This document shows positions 48,929 to 59,849 of a stretch of DNA of 64,000 nucleotides, in pieces (position 1 is the stretch's first letter; each line of letters opens with the position of its first letter). Source of the stretch: Mycobacterium kubicae (GTDB lineage: Bacteria > Actinomycetota > Actinomycetes > Mycobacteriales > Mycobacteriaceae); assembly GCF_015689175.1 (NCBI RefSeq), contig NZ_CP065047.1, positions 5,022,001 through 5,086,000 on the forward strand, in the 5' to 3' direction. The position numbers were made by a program, and so were the translations under genes. Below the pieces are notes generated by a model. The model was not told where the DNA came from, did not search any database, and worked only from the letters and a program-made list of their open reading frames with translations.

Positions 48929-51858
48929 CCGATGACCGGGCCGCAGGGCTGCCGCATATGCCGGTTTTCGCGCGAACGGTCCACAAACTCGCGGTGCCCG
49001 TCGTCTTTGCCTGGGTGGGGCTTGTCGTCGTCCTCAGCGTCTTGGTTCCATCGCTGGACGCGGTCGCCGAAGAACACACCGTGTCGATGAGCCCCAAGGA
49101 CGCGCCGTCGATGCAAGCGATGAAGCACATCGGCAAAGTATTCAACGAATTCAACAGTGACAGTGCGGTCATGATCGTGCTGGAAGGTGACAAGCCGCTG
49201 GGCGATGAGGCCCACCATTTCTACGACCAGATCGTCCGCAAACTCGAGGCTGACACGAAACACGTCCAGCACGTCCAGGACTTCTGGGGGGATCCGCTGA
49301 CGGCCGCCGGTTCGCAAAGCTCCGACGGCAAGGCCGCCTATGTGCAGGCGTATCTTGCTGGTAACCAGGGCGAGAGCCTGGCCAGCGAGTCTGTCGCGGC
49401 GGTCCGCAAGATCGTGGACAGCGTGCCTGCGCCGTCGGGGGTCAAGGCCTATGTGACCGGCGCTGGGGCGTTGATCGCCGATCAGCACTCGGCCGGACAA
49501 AAGAGCCTCCAGAAGGTCACGATCATCACCTTCGTGGTGATCATCGTGATGTTGCTGTGGGTATACCGCTCGATTATCACCGTGTTCAGCACGTTGTTCA
49601 TGGTGGTGATCGAGGTGATGGCGGCTCGGGGGGTTGTCGCTTTCCTGGCCTACAACAACATCATGGGATTGTCGACCTTCGCGGTTAATATTTTGGTGCT
49701 GTTGGCCATCGCCGCTGGGACAGACTATGCGATCTTTATTCTCGGCCGATATCAAGAGGCGCGCGGCCTAGGCGAGGACCGCGAAAAAGCCTTCTACACC
49801 ATGTTCCACGGAACCGCGCACGTCGTCCTTGGCTCTGGCCTGACTATTGCCGGTGCGATGTATTGCCTGAGCTTTACCCGGCTTCCGTATTTCCAGACTA
49901 TGGGTATCCCTTGTGCGGTCGGGATGCTGGTCGCCGTTGCTGCCGCGCTGACCTTGGGTCCGGCGGTCCTGACCGTCGGCAGTTTCTTCAAGCTGTTCGA
50001 TCCTAAGCGCAAGATGCGGACCCGGGGATGGCGACGGGTGGGCACCGCGATCGTGCGCTGGCCCGGGCCAATTCTCGCGGTGTCAGTCGCGATCGCCCTC
50101 ATCGGTCTACTCGCCCTACCCGGTTATCAAACCAATTACGACAACCGGCTGTATTTACCCCCGAGCGTCCCCGCGAATATCGGCTACGCCGCCGCCGAAC
50201 GGCATTTCCCCGCGTCCCGGATGAATCCGGAATTGTTGATGATCGAGACCGATCACGACATGCGCAACCCGGCGGGCATGCTGGTGTTGGACCGGATCGC
50301 CAGGGGGGTCTTCCACATCCCGGGTGTCGCGCGCGTCCAGGCGATCACCCGGCCGCTGGGAACGCCGATCGAGCACACCTCAATCCCGTTCCAGATCAGC
50401 ATGCAAAACACCACGCAGGTCGAAAACCAGCAGTACATGCACCAGCGCATGGACGACATGCTCAAGCAGGCCGACGCGATGCAACAGTCCATCGACACCA
50501 TGCAGCGCATGTACAACATCACCTCGCAGATGGCCGCGGTCACCCACCACATGGACGGCCTCACGCATGAAATGTTGGATGTCACAAACACATTGCGCGA
50601 CAACATCGCCAACTTCGATGATTTCTTCCGGCCGATTCGCAGCTACTTCTACTGGGAAAAGCACTGCTTCGACATCCCGGGCTGCTGGTCGCTGCGATCC
50701 CTCTTCGACGCGCTCGACGGTCTGGATCAGATCACCGAAAAATTCACCTATCTTGCCGGCGACATATCTCAGCTGGACGCCTTGATGCCGCAGATGCTGG
50801 CGCAGATGCCGCCCATGATCGCCACCATGACGACCATGAAGCAAATGATGCTGACCATGCACAGCTCGATGTCGTCGCTGTATGACCAGATGGACGTGAT
50901 GAGCCAAAACTCGACCGCCATGGGCCAGGCCTTCGACGCCGCCAAGAACGACGACTCGTTCTACATCCCGCCGGAAGTCTTCGACAACCCCGACTTCAAG
51001 CGCGGTCTGAAGATGTTCCTGTCGCCGGACGGGCACGCGGCCCGCTTCATCATCTCCCATGAAGGGGATCCCGCGACCCCGGAAGGCATTTCGCACGTCG
51101 AGCCGATCAAGAACGCAGCCAAGGAAGCCATCAAGGGAACTCCGCTGGAGGGCGCCAAGATCTACCTTGCCGGCACCGCCGCGGTCTACAAGGACATGCG
51201 CGACGGCTCCAAATACGACCTGATGATCGCGGCAATAGCTGCGGCCAGCCTGATTTTGATCATCATGCTGATCATCACCCGAAGCCTGGTCGCCGCGGTC
51301 ACCATCGTGGGCACGGTGCTGATCTCGTTGGGCGCCTCGTTCGGACTGTCCGTGCTGGTGTGGCAGGACATCATCGGCTTCAAACTGCACTGGATGGTGC
51401 TGGCGATGTCCATCATCTTGATGCTGGCCGTCGGATCCGACTACAACCTGCTGCTGGTGTCCCGTTTCAAAGAAGAAATCGGTGCCGGTTTGAAAACCGG
51501 AATCATCCGCTCGATGGCCGGCACCGGTGCGGTGGTGACGTCTGCGGGCCTGGTCTTCGCCGCCACCATGGCCTCGTTCATATTCAGCGATTTGAAAGTC
51601 GTCGGGCAGGTCGGCACCACCATCGGCCTGGGTCTGCTGTTCGACACCCTGATCGTGCGCTCATTCATGATGCCGTCCGTCGCCGCGCTGCTGGGGCGCT
51701 GGTTCTGGTGGCCGCAGCAGGTACGCACTCGCCCGGCCAGCCAGCTACTTCGGCCCTACGGGCCACGTTCGGCGGTTCGCGCCTACCTGCTGCCCCGGCA
51801 AGATGACCCGCAGTCGGCGACCACCGACCGGTTCCCGGCGGCCTCACCGCACTACTAA
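48925..51858 (+). CDS. mmpL: MmpL-family RND transporter
   Basis: A 977-residue RND transporter of the mycobacterial membrane. The first helix ([19 protein letters not shown]) precedes a periplasmic loop; helices 2-6 include [16 protein letters not shown], and the second half includes [20 protein letters not shown]. These Asp-Tyr pairs in helices 4 and 10 are the proton-relay residues of MmpLs. The second periplasmic loop has a methionine- and glutamine-rich coiled region at about residues 490-660. Length fits the MmpL4/MmpL5 type (about 960). Likely exports lipids, siderophores or drugs driven by protons, with MmpS as partner. Confidence 0.92.
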   Translation: MTDDRAAGLPHMPVFARTVHKLAVPVVFAWVGLVVVLSVLVPSLDAVAEEHTVSMSPKDAPSMQAMKHIGKVFNEFNSDSAVMIVLEGDKPLGDEAHHFYDQIVRKLEADTKHVQHVQDFWGDPLTAAGSQSSDGKAAYVQAYLAGNQGESLASESVAAVRKIVDSVPAPSGVKAYVTGAGALIADQHSAGQKSLQKVTIITFVVIIVMLLWVYRSIITVFSTLFMVVIEVMAARGVVAFLAYNNIMGLSTFAVNILVLLAIAAGTDYAIFILGRYQEARGLGEDREKAFYTMFHGTAHVVLGSGLTIAGAMYCLSFTRLPYFQTMGIPCAVGMLVAVAAALTLGPAVLTVGSFFKLFDPKRKMRTRGWRRVGTAIVRWPGPILAVSVAIALIGLLALPGYQTNYDNRLYLPPSVPANIGYAAAERHFPASRMNPELLMIETDHDMRNPAGMLVLDRIARGVFHIPGVARVQAITRPLGTPIEHTSIPFQISMQNTTQVENQQYMHQRMDDMLKQADAMQQSIDTMQRMYNITSQMAAVTHHMDGLTHEMLDVTNTLRDNIANFDDFFRPIRSYFYWEKHCFDIPGCWSLRSLFDALDGLDQITEKFTYLAGDISQLDALMPQMLAQMPPMIATMTTMKQMMLTMHSSMSSLYDQMDVMSQNSTAMGQAFDAAKNDDSFYIPPEVFDNPDFKRGLKMFLSPDGHAARFIISHEGDPATPEGISHVEPIKNAAKEAIKGTPLEGAKIYLAGTAAVYKDMRDGSKYDLMIAAIAAASLILIIMLIITRSLVAAVTIVGTVLISLGASFGLSVLVWQDIIGFKLHWMVLAMSIILMLAVGSDYNLLLVSRFKEEIGAGLKTGIIRSMAGTGAVVTSAGLVFAATMASFIFSDLKVVGQVGTTIGLGLLFDTLIVRSFMMPSVAALLGRWFWWPQQVRTRPASQLLRPYGPRSAVRAYLLPRQDDPQSATTDRFPAASPHY

Positions 51859-51861
51859 GCC

Positions 51862-54376
51862 ATCACCGCTATCGCCGCCCAGTCCTTTAGCGGCACATCC
51901 ACGACGGTCCGCGTAACCGGCCCTCCCGCGACGTTCAGCGATCAAATCGATTCGGCTGAGCAGGATTTGATTGTCATCTCCGTCGTGACCGCCGGGCTGA
52001 TAGCGCTGATCTTGCTGGTCATCTACAGGTCACTGTTTACCGCGTTGCTGCCTCTGTTGGTTATCGGGGTCAGCCTTGCGGTAGGGCGCGGAGTGCTCTC
52101 GGCGCTGGGCGAAGCGGGAATGCCGGTGTCGCGATTCACCATCGCGTTCATGACGGCGATTCTGTTGGGCGCCGGCACCGATTATTCGGCATTTTTGATC
52201 AGCCGGTATCACGAGCAGCGCCGCCAGGACGTCTCGGCTGACCTCGCGGTGATCAACGCAACCGCCACCATCGGCCGGGTGATCCTGGCCTCCGCCGCGA
52301 CTGTGGCGTTTGCATTTCTGGCCATGGTTCTTTGCAAAGCTGAGCGTTTTTGGCGCGCTGGGCCCAGCGTGCGCGATAGCCGTCTTCGTCGGAGTCGCGG
52401 CCACCGTGACATTGTTCCCTCCGGTATTGGCGCTGGCCGCCAAACGGCGGCATTGGCGAACCCAAAGCCGACCGCACACGCCGCTACTGGAACTGGATCG
52501 CCGTGGCCGTAGTCCGCCGACCCACCCCACTGCTGGCCGCCAGCCTGGCCCTTGTATTAGGGCTAGCGGCTGTCGCGCTGACCATGCGCATGAGCTACGA
52601 CGACCGCCAAGGAGAGCCGGACACAACCGCCAGCAACGAAGGTTATCACCTGCTGGACAGGCACTTTCGCAAAGATATCGTCATCACCCAGTTCATGGTC
52701 GTGGAATCACGGACCGATATGCACACCGGTAAAGGCCTGGCCGACCTGGATGAGATGGCGTCTCGCGTGTCGCAATTGCCGGGCGTCACCAAAGTATCCG
52801 GCGTCACCCGGCCCACCGGGGCACGACTCGATCAGGCACAGCTCTCTTGGCAAAACGTCCAGATCGGCAACAAGATGGCCGATGCCGTCGCCAAAGGAGA
52901 CGCCCACAAGACCGATCTCACCAAACTCACCGGCGGTGCCGACCAACTCGCCAGCGGCCTGGCGCAACTTGACACCACCCTTCGCACAGCGTTGACTCCG
53001 CTGACCGGTATCCTTAACCAAGCCCAGTCCAGCGGCTCGCAATTTCAGCGCTTTCGCCCTCTGCTGCAGCAACTTTCGACTACCACACCGACCATCGACC
53101 AAGCTATCCGAGCCGGACCTGGGCTACGTCAAGAAGCTCAACAAGCTCAGAATGCGATCGCCACGATCGACCCGCTGGTCGGTGCGCTCAACACCTCCCC
53201 CTGGTTTGCCTCCACACCCGAGTGCACCCAGATCCGCGACCAGGTACGGATTCTGGTGACCTTGCGCGATGGCGGCTTTTTCAGCCAGCTCGCCAACCTC
53301 GGCGACATGTACCAGCCGGGCGGCGATACTGCGGGGGGCACCATGGCAGACCTGCAGAACACGGTCACCTCGCTGAACAAGGCGTTCGGAGCGCTCGGCG
53401 ACCCCGCCGACATGGCCGGCAACATCCGCCGCCTCCAAAACGGCATCAGCCAGCTCGCATCGGGCGCACAAGCCCTAGCCACCGGTGTGCATACCCTTGC
53501 CGACAGCAACATCGAAATGTTGTCCGGCATGAGTCAGATCGCCACCCAACTACAGAATTCCGCGCGGTCCAGCGCCGGTTCGGACAACTCCAGCGGCTTT
53601 TGCCTCCCGGCTAACGCCTTCGAGAATCGCCAGTTCTCCGATGTGGCAAAGCACTTCCTGTCCGCTGACGGCAAGACCGCACGCTTCGCCATCGAATCCA
53701 GCTACAACCCCTACAGCAGCGAAGCGATGGATCTCGCTCAGAAGATCACCCAAGTTGCCGATGCTGCACGCCCAACACCTCCTTGGCCAACGCCAAAATA
53801 TCGATGGCCGGATTCCCCGCCGTCAACTCCGATATCCAGCGCCTTCTGTCGGCCGACTTCCATCTGCTGGCCATTGCCACGCTCGTCATCGTCGGACTGA
53901 TCCTCGTCGTTCTCCTGCGCGCCTTGGTGGCCCCGCTCTACCTGCTCGGTACGGTCGTGCTCAACTACGCAGCCGCACTGGGCATCGGGACGCTCGTTTT
54001 CCAATACGGCCTCGGTAAGAAAATCGCTTGGCTGGTACCGCTTTTGGCGTTCATCATCTTGATCGCGGTGGGCGCCGACTACAACATGCTGCTGATCTCG
54101 CGGTTACGCGAGGAATCCGCTCACAACATCCGCGTCGGCGTACTGCGCACGGTCGCAAACACCGGCTCAGTCATCACTTCCGCCGGGCTCATCTACGCGG
54201 CCAGCATGTTCGGCCTTATGGTCGGTTCGGTCGCGATCATGATCCAAGCCGGGCTCATCATCGGCTGTGGCCTACTACTCGACACCTTTGTTGTCCGCAC
54301 TCTCACGGTTCCCGCGATCGCCACATTGCTCCGTGAGACCAGCTGGTGGCCGCAACGTAAACGTGAGGACGCTTGA
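51862..54376 (+). pseudogene. Second MmpL-type transporter, N-terminally truncated, several frameshifts
   Basis: Immediately after mmpL the frame AIAAQSFSGTSTTVRVTGPP and on belongs to another MmpL, missing its first roughly 170 residues. Pieces follow in changing frames: 51862 to about 52330 (with GTDYSAFLISRYHEQRRQD), about 52330-52480 (LSVFGALGPACAIAVFVG), about 52480-53770 (second periplasmic loop), and about 53770-54376 (GADYNMLLISRLREESAHN, ending WWPQRKREDA). Three frameshifts plus the missing N-terminus make it non-functional. The order suggests an ancestral tandem mmpL pair in which the second copy is decaying. Confidence 0.85.
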
Positions 54377-54407
54377 AACTCTTGCATTTTGACTAAAATA
54401 CCGACGA

Positions 54408-55011
54408 TTACGCACCTTCATCTGAGTCATGAGCGGTGTTGGGTCCAGCGAAGCGGACGAGCTGGTCAAGAAGCTCTCCGAAACCGGCGATGTCGCCGTG
54501 GGCGGCGAAGTGTTCGGGTTCTACCGTGATGAAAACCGCTGTTGCGGTGAAACGAATGACGCCATCTTCACCGACCCCCTCGCCAGTGTAAGGCACGTCC
54601 TTGCCGCACGCTGATACGTGCGCTAATGCGGTGGGGCTGGTGTAGCGGAACCGGCGCTAGATACTCGATCGCGAGATTGCGCGTGACCGCAGGCGTGCCG
54701 GCGATCCACAGGGTGAAGCCCAAAAGGTCGTCGCACGCCGCCGCGATAGCCCCGCCGTGCGCCAAGCCGGGCGCACCGATATGACGCTCATCGAATGCCA
54801 CATCGGCATATACCTCATCGTCCAGACGATAGACCTCTAGCTGCAGGCCACTGGAATTCTCGGGTCCCGCAACCCATACAGGTAGGCGTGTGTGACGGCA
54901 GGCGTTGCGGTTCAGTTGAATTTGGAGCATCCAAGGTTGCGGCCTCGTTTCCGGTTGGACGTGTTCGATAACTTCGGCCATTGCGGCCTTAAACGACGAG
55001 AAATCCCGCAT
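54408..55011 (-). pseudogene. PaaI-type thioesterase, frameshifted
   Basis: The minus strand from ATG 55011 encodes FSSFKAAMAEVIEHVQ and the hotdog signature GAPGLAHGGAIAAACDDLLG. At about 54605 the frame breaks after RISVRQG; the other frame reads KDVPYTGEGVGEDGVIRFTA and ends LLDQLVRFAGPNTAHDSDEG at 54408. A single-base deletion explains it. The corrected protein, about 200 residues, is a normal acyl-CoA thioesterase. It is not closely similar to the two cassette thioesterases. Confidence 0.75.
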
Positions 55012-55164
55012 TAAGGTGCCGAACGCAGCAACTTGGCGTATGCCGACCTGGCAAAGTGCAGCTCATGGTCACGGCGAGCCGCGCCGGGCGATCCAAGCGC
55101 CAGTACGGTCCGCTTCGGCGCGATACCGTTAGCACGGTACCGCAGGCATTTTGGACACGCTGCG

Positions 55165-55734
55165 TCACGATGGTCGAACACCGTCAGGGGGCCATTCGTC
55201 GACGCCGTCTTCGAGCGGCACATCCAGAGATCGCAGGAGCGCAGAAAAGAGTCGCCAGTTGCCAATCGCCGCGACAAGTTCTACAAGGAGCCCCGGGTCT
55301 GCTTGCAACGCATCTCGGCACACAGCCCACGTGCCATCCGAGATGGTGCCGTCACGCAGTGTCTCATCGGTCGCCGCAAGTACAGCACGTTCGGCATCGC
55401 CAAAGTGGTTAGCATTCTGCCAATCTCGCACCGCGAGCAGGTCACGCTCGGACACGTCGAGCATTCGTGCGAGTCGCCAATGTTGCGTCCATTCATAGAC
55501 CGAGCCGGTGACCCAGCCGATTCGCATGATGATCAGCTCTCGCAGCCGCGCGTCGAGGTCCCCGGTCCACAGCAACGCCTCCAGCAGTCCGTTCAAGGCC
55601 ATTGCCACACTAGGCTGGTGAAGCGCGATTCGGAATATCGACAACTCCGCTATGGCTTCGGGGATGCCACATTGAGCAGCGCGCCGGCGCGCGTCTGTCA
55701 GGCCGAGCATTTCGACGCGGTTTCCACTGCCCAC
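55165..55734 (-). CDS. Carboxymuconolactone-decarboxylase (CMD)-family protein
   Basis: A 189-residue helical protein of the CMD/AhpD-like family. The core is LRELIIMRIGWVTGSVYEWT followed by QHWRLARMLDV. The active-site pattern of the redox members (E-x11-C-x-x-C-x3-H) lacks both cysteines here, leaving Glu, Trp and His, so it is not a peroxidase-type AhpD; it may act on a small lactone or be non-catalytic. Starts at 55734 or 55710 are possible. It is followed at 154 bp by the frameshifted thioesterase. Confidence 0.75.
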   Translation of the reverse strand: MGSGNRVEMLGLTDARRRAAQCGIPEAIAELSIFRIALHQPSVAMALNGLLEALLWTGDLDARLRELIIMRIGWVTGSVYEWTQHWRLARMLDVSERDLLAVRDWQNANHFGDAERAVLAATDETLRDGTISDGTWAVCRDALQADPGLLVELVAAIGNWRLFSALLRSLDVPLEDGVDEWPPDGVRPS

Positions 55735-55759
55735 AGTCGGTCCTTAAGTTCGTAGGTGC

Positions 55760-57205
55760 AGTTACTTCGTGTTGTTACGTTGTGCTGTGACCCGGGTGGG
55801 TCGGGTGAGGCGGCATGTCGGTTGCCGGCCTGGTGGTGCGGCTTGAAAGGACTGGCCGCCCGGCCTTCCTGGACTTCCTCGGGCCGCTGATTGAGATCTG
55901 CGACGTGATCGCTTGTTTAAGGAAATGCTGGCGGGGTTGTCCGTGGGGATCGTGTTGGCAGACAAGCGGATAGGAGATCGATGGCAGCGGGCCAGTTGTG
56001 GGCTGGGGTTGATGTCGGCAAGGAACATCACTGGGTGTGCGTGGTCGACAACAGCGGCACGGTGGTGTTGTCGCGCAGACTCGGCAACGAGGAGCAACCG
56101 ATCCGTGCGCTGATCGGCGAGATTGACTCGTTGGCTGATCAGGTTGCCTGGACGGTGGACCTGACCACGGTGTATGCCGCCCTGTTGTTGACCGTGTTGG
56201 CTGATGCCGGCAAGTCGGTGCGCTACCTGGCGGGCCGTGCGGTCTGGCAAGCCTCGGCGGTCTATCGAGGTGGTGAAGCCAAGACCGACGCCAAAGACGC
56301 CCGGGTGATCGCTGATCAGTCGCGGATGCGCGGCGATGACTTGCCACTGCTGCATCCCGACGACGATCTGATCACCGAACTGCGGCTGCTCACCGCTCAT
56401 CGCGCCGACCTGGTCGCTGACCGCACCCGCACGATCAACCGACTGCGCCAACAACTCGTTGCGGTGTGTCCGGCGCTGGAGCGGGCCGCCCAGCTCAGCG
56501 CTGACCGGGGCTGGGTAGTGCTGCTGGCGCGCTACCAGCGCCCCAAAGCCATCCGCCAGACCGGTATTTCGCGGCTGACCCGGATCCTGGCCGACGCCGG
56601 AGTGCGTAATGCCGCGGCCATTGCGGCGGCTGCGGTGGCGGCCGCCAAAACTCAAACGGTCCGACTGCCCGGCGAACAAGTGGCCGCCGGACTGATCGCT
56701 GATCTGGCGCAGGGGGTGATTGCCCTCGATGACCGCATCAAGACCACCGATGCCGACATCGAGGACCGATTTCGCCGCCATCCACTGGCCGAAGTGATCA
56801 CCAGCATCCCAGGCATGGGATTTCGGCTCGGTGCTGAATTCCTGGCCGCCGTCGGCGATCCCGAACTGATCGGCTCGGCCGACCAGCTCGCCGCCTGGGC
56901 CGGGCTCGCACCGGTATCTCGAGATTCGGGAAAACGCACCGGACGACTGCACACCCCCAAGCGCTACAGCCGCCGGCTGCGCCGGGTGATGTACATGTCC
57001 GCACTGACCGCCATCCGCTGCGACCCGGCCTCCCGCGCCTACTACCAACGCAAACGAAACCAAGGCAAACGACCCATCCCAGCCACCATCTGCCTGGCCC
57101 GACGCCGCACCAACGTCCTCTACGCACTCATCCGCGACAACCGCACCTGGCAACCCGACTCACCCCCGATCACTCAGTCGGCGGCTTGACATCGTCATTG
57201 AGAGT
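55760..57205 (+). mobile_element. IS110-family insertion sequence
   Basis: The element contains one transposase gene (55981-57189). About 220 bp of non-coding DNA precedes it; elements of the IS110 group encode their target-choosing bridge RNA there. As expected for the family no terminal inverted repeats are seen, so the exact ends are not fixed; the 42-bp gap to the ADH gene stop limits the right side. Confidence 0.7.
55981..57189 (+). CDS. IS110-family (DEDD) transposase
   Basis: A 402-residue transposase. The N-terminal RuvC-like domain has the first acidic residue in WAGVDVGKEHHWVCV, the second near WTVDLTTVYA and the pair in GEAKTDAKDARVIADQSR. The C-terminal Tnp_20-type domain carries SIPGMGFRLGAEFLAAVGD and PVSRDSGKRTGRL with the conserved serine. 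The frame is complete, so the element may be active. ATG 55981 follows GATAGGAGATCG. It separates the CMD gene from cassette copy B. Confidence 0.92.
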   Translation: MAAGQLWAGVDVGKEHHWVCVVDNSGTVVLSRRLGNEEQPIRALIGEIDSLADQVAWTVDLTTVYAALLLTVLADAGKSVRYLAGRAVWQASAVYRGGEAKTDAKDARVIADQSRMRGDDLPLLHPDDDLITELRLLTAHRADLVADRTRTINRLRQQLVAVCPALERAAQLSADRGWVVLLARYQRPKAIRQTGISRLTRILADAGVRNAAAIAAAAVAAAKTQTVRLPGEQVAAGLIADLAQGVIALDDRIKTTDADIEDRFRRHPLAEVITSIPGMGFRLGAEFLAAVGDPELIGSADQLAAWAGLAPVSRDSGKRTGRLHTPKRYSRRLRRVMYMSALTAIRCDPASRAYYQRKRNQGKRPIPATICLARRRTNVLYALIRDNRTWQPDSPPITQSAA

Positions 57206-57231
57206 CCTTTCAGTTGGGCACTGCTGGCACG

Positions 57232-58329
57232 TCAGGCCATCGGTACGAAGACGTTGTGCAAGGCCGGAATCGTGCCCGGCTCGCCATCGGCTAAGACGTC
57301 GAGTAATCGTGGTAGGCCCGCGAAACCGGCGACGTCCCGGGATAGTTCATCGAAGGGCCAACGCCCAGAGACGAGCAATTCGATCGCGCTCTGATAGGCG
57401 GGGTAATCGACCCCCAGCGAGCCGAGGACGCGTAGTTCTTTGAAAACGAGGAGGTCTGGCTCGAAGCCTGGTGCTCCGCCGCCGCCGCGGGTGCCGGCGA
57501 TCACCACGCGTCCGCCTGGTCGAGCAAGTGCGACGGCGTCAGCGAATGCACCTGGCGCTTTGGCGGTGACGTCGACGACGACGTCTGCGAGTTGACCGGT
57601 CGCTCGTTGCAGGGCCTTGACCGGGTCTTCACGGGTCACGTCAATGGTCAGGTCCACGCCGAACTTGGACGCTGCGGCTAACCGTGGTCGATCGCGTGGT
57701 CCGAGTCCGGTCATAGCGACGAATGCCGCTCCGGATTCCTTCGCTGCTACGGCCGAGCAGATGCCGCGGATGCCTGGCCCCAGGACTGCGACGACGTCGC
57801 CTGACGCGGTCTCCGGCAGCGTGGCAGCCCATTTGATTCCCGCGCCCAGCGGGTTGAACAACGTAGCGACAATCGGGTCGAGTCTGTCTGGAATCGACAA
57901 CAGCATGGAATCGAAGGGCAGATGCAGGTGCGTTGCGTACCCTCCCCACAGGCCGGGATCGATGTTTACGTCGACGAAGCCGAACATCGTGGCCAGTCCG
58001 TTGCGCGAGCACCTGCGATACTCACCTCGGCGGCACGCGTCGCACTCCCGGCACGATCGAAAAACCTCGACCGCAACCCGATCACCTGCCGACACACCCC
58101 AACGCGCGCTTGCGGCGTCACCGACTGCCTCAACGACACCGACGATTTCATGTCCCGGGACGAAGGCGAAGCCCGCTGGTAGGTGACCGCTGTACTGCTC
58201 GTGATCGGTTCCGCAGAGCCCGCACGCCTCGATCCGAAGGACTCCGGAGTGGCCGTCGACGGGCGGTACCGCAAGAGTGCGCCGCTCGAGGGCGCGCGGC
58301 TTGGTCAGCACGAGCGCATCGGCCTTCAT
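57232..58329 (-). CDS. Zinc-dependent alcohol dehydrogenase, cassette copy B
   Basis: A 365-residue medium-chain dehydrogenase. Catalytic-zinc residues are in EACGLCGTDH and PGHEIVGVV; structural-zinc cysteines in CRECDACRRGEYRRC; the nucleotide fold follows VVAVLGPGIRGICSA. It oxidises an alcohol or reduces an aldehyde/ketone with NAD(P). ATG 58329 overlaps the thiolase stop by four bases, so both are one operon. No equivalent exists beside copy A, which ends inside the thiolase gene. An IS110 element lies 42 bp downstream. Confidence 0.9.
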   Translation of the reverse strand: MKADALVLTKPRALERRTLAVPPVDGHSGVLRIEACGLCGTDHEQYSGHLPAGFAFVPGHEIVGVVEAVGDAASARWGVSAGDRVAVEVFRSCRECDACRRGEYRRCSRNGLATMFGFVDVNIDPGLWGGYATHLHLPFDSMLLSIPDRLDPIVATLFNPLGAGIKWAATLPETASGDVVAVLGPGIRGICSAVAAKESGAAFVAMTGLGPRDRPRLAAASKFGVDLTIDVTREDPVKALQRATGQLADVVVDVTAKAPGAFADAVALARPGGRVVIAGTRGGGGAPGFEPDLLVFKELRVLGSLGVDYPAYQSAIELLVSGRWPFDELSRDVAGFAGLPRLLDVLADGEPGTIPALHNVFVPMA

Positions 58330-59819
58330 GGCAGTTCGAATTCGACGCGCTGATCAGCGGGCCGCACAGTTACCTGACGTCCGACCATCATCTCTTTTGA
58401 CATTTCCTTCGCCACCTTCGCATCGTCGTTGCGAGCCGCGACGCGCCGGCCGTCGGGTAGACGCGCGAGAACAGGCACCCACGAAGGGCCAACGTCGCGG
58501 TCGTGTACCACCGTGTAGCCGTCGATCGTTGCCCTACCGGATGTGTCGGCGGCAGAAGCGACTGGAACCGCAGTCGCATCAATCGCGGCCTGCGCTTCCG
58601 CCATGTCCGGTGTCTGCCACCCAGTCGGCGGCGGCGTCGCCGACCATAGGCCCAACGAGTGCTTCGTGATGTACCAACCTAATCCGGAAACCAGTCCTAG
58701 GGCGTCCGGTTCGCTTCGGCAGCGTCGAACCATCTCCACAATCGAGTGGCTGACATAGTTGTTACCCGGTCCTCCGTGGTAGGGCAATCCACCGGTCACC
58801 GTGAACCCGCGTGGATCCGCTGGATCGAGATCGAGCGCCTCGATCGCAACTTCGACCGCGGAAGGGAAGCAGGAGTACAAATCGAACCATCCGATGTCAT
58901 CGGCGGAAAGGTCGCAGGCAGCTAGGAGCGCCCGTCCGACAGCGCGAATTCCCGCGGACCGACTGAGATCGGGCCGCTGAACCGGAAAGTACACGTCGTT
59001 GCAAGTGGCCGCGCACCATGGGAAAACCCATCGGTCACGAGGAACACCGATTTCGTCGGCGACTTCGGCAGCCATCATGACGAAGGCGGCTGCCATATCG
59101 ACGGTGATAATGCTGTTGAGCATCTTGGGATATGGCTCGCACACCATCCGGTTAGTTGGCGAGACCGAGCTGAGCTCACTGGCAGTGCGCGCGCGCGGAA
59201 ACCATGCCTGGCCGGGATGCCTCGATGCTTCGAGCGTGAAGGGGGCCATCAGGTTTCCCAGCCAGCGACGCTGCTCATCGAAGGTCCGGCCCGATCGAGC
59301 CGCAATCGCCGATTCGAAGACCGGGTACACCTGGTGCGGCCAACGCAGTCCAGCACACATCTCGGCCGCGCTCAGACCGGGGCGAGTATCGCCAAGTGAC
59401 TCATCCCGGCCCTCAACGGGTTTCGGGTCTCGTCGCACCTGACCCGATCCAACCCTACGAGCTGACGCGCCGCTCTCCGCTCCGACGACTAACACCGCGT
59501 CGCTGACACCGCGCGCGATGCGGGCGCCGAGCACCTCAACGAGGTACTGAGGCGTATTACCGCCAACCGGACAACTGATGCGCCGTATTGGCGCCAGCCC
59601 AGCCGCTTCGGCAATCCTCGTCGCAGGATTGTCACGCGGAATCATCAAGATTCCGGGCGTCGCCACCATATCGATTCGATGCCCGATAGCAGCGCCCGAG
59701 TCCTGCAATGCTCGACGCACGGCCTCGGAAGCCAAATCGATGGGGTCAACGACACCGTCGTCGCGGTGCGTGATCTCACCAACTGCGACGACGACCGGAG
59801 TGCGGCGTGGAATCGGCAA
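58326..59819 (-). CDS. Thiolase-fold acetyl-CoA acetyltransferase-like protein, cassette copy B
   Basis: A 497-residue thiolase-superfamily protein starting at TTG 59819. In the nucleophile region the motif reads CPVGGNTPQYLV, with no Cys at the usual acyl-accepting position, as in Rv1867-like thiolase relatives. The later motif FDLYSCFPSAVEVA replaces the usual N-E-A-F/H-D-x-F box, and GGLPYHGGPGNNY is present. It therefore probably does not perform the standard ping-pong thiolysis; lipid transfer or condensation on another acceptor is possible. It is divergent from the TetR gene and coupled to ADH. Confidence 0.82.
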   Translation of the reverse strand: MPIPRRTPVVVAVGEITHRDDGVVDPIDLASEAVRRALQDSGAAIGHRIDMVATPGILMIPRDNPATRIAEAAGLAPIRRISCPVGGNTPQYLVEVLGARIARGVSDAVLVVGAESGASARRVGSGQVRRDPKPVEGRDESLGDTRPGLSAAEMCAGLRWPHQVYPVFESAIAARSGRTFDEQRRWLGNLMAPFTLEASRHPGQAWFPRARTASELSSVSPTNRMVCEPYPKMLNSIITVDMAAAFVMMAAEVADEIGVPRDRWVFPWCAATCNDVYFPVQRPDLSRSAGIRAVGRALLAACDLSADDIGWFDLYSCFPSAVEVAIEALDLDPADPRGFTVTGGLPYHGGPGNNYVSHSIVEMVRRCRSEPDALGLVSGLGWYITKHSLGLWSATPPPTGWQTPDMAEAQAAIDATAVPVASAADTSGRATIDGYTVVHDRDVGPSWVPVLARLPDGRRVAARNDDAKVAKEMSKEMMVGRQVTVRPADQRVEFELP

Positions 59820-59849
59820 CGGTCAGGCCGCGGTCATCGTCGACGCCTT

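Noticed and set aside
48883..49755. A 290-codon frame antisense to the first part of mmpL
   Set aside because: Codon-mirror artefact; low-complexity His- and Asp-rich translation without domains.
50380..51390. A 336-codon frame antisense to mmpL, rich in His, Arg and Val
   Set aside because: It is the complement of regular mmpL codons in high-GC DNA and shows no family likeness.
55762..57153. A 463-codon frame antisense to the IS110 transposase
   Set aside because: It mirrors the transposase gene; composition is Gly-, Gln- and Arg-rich and no protein family is seen.
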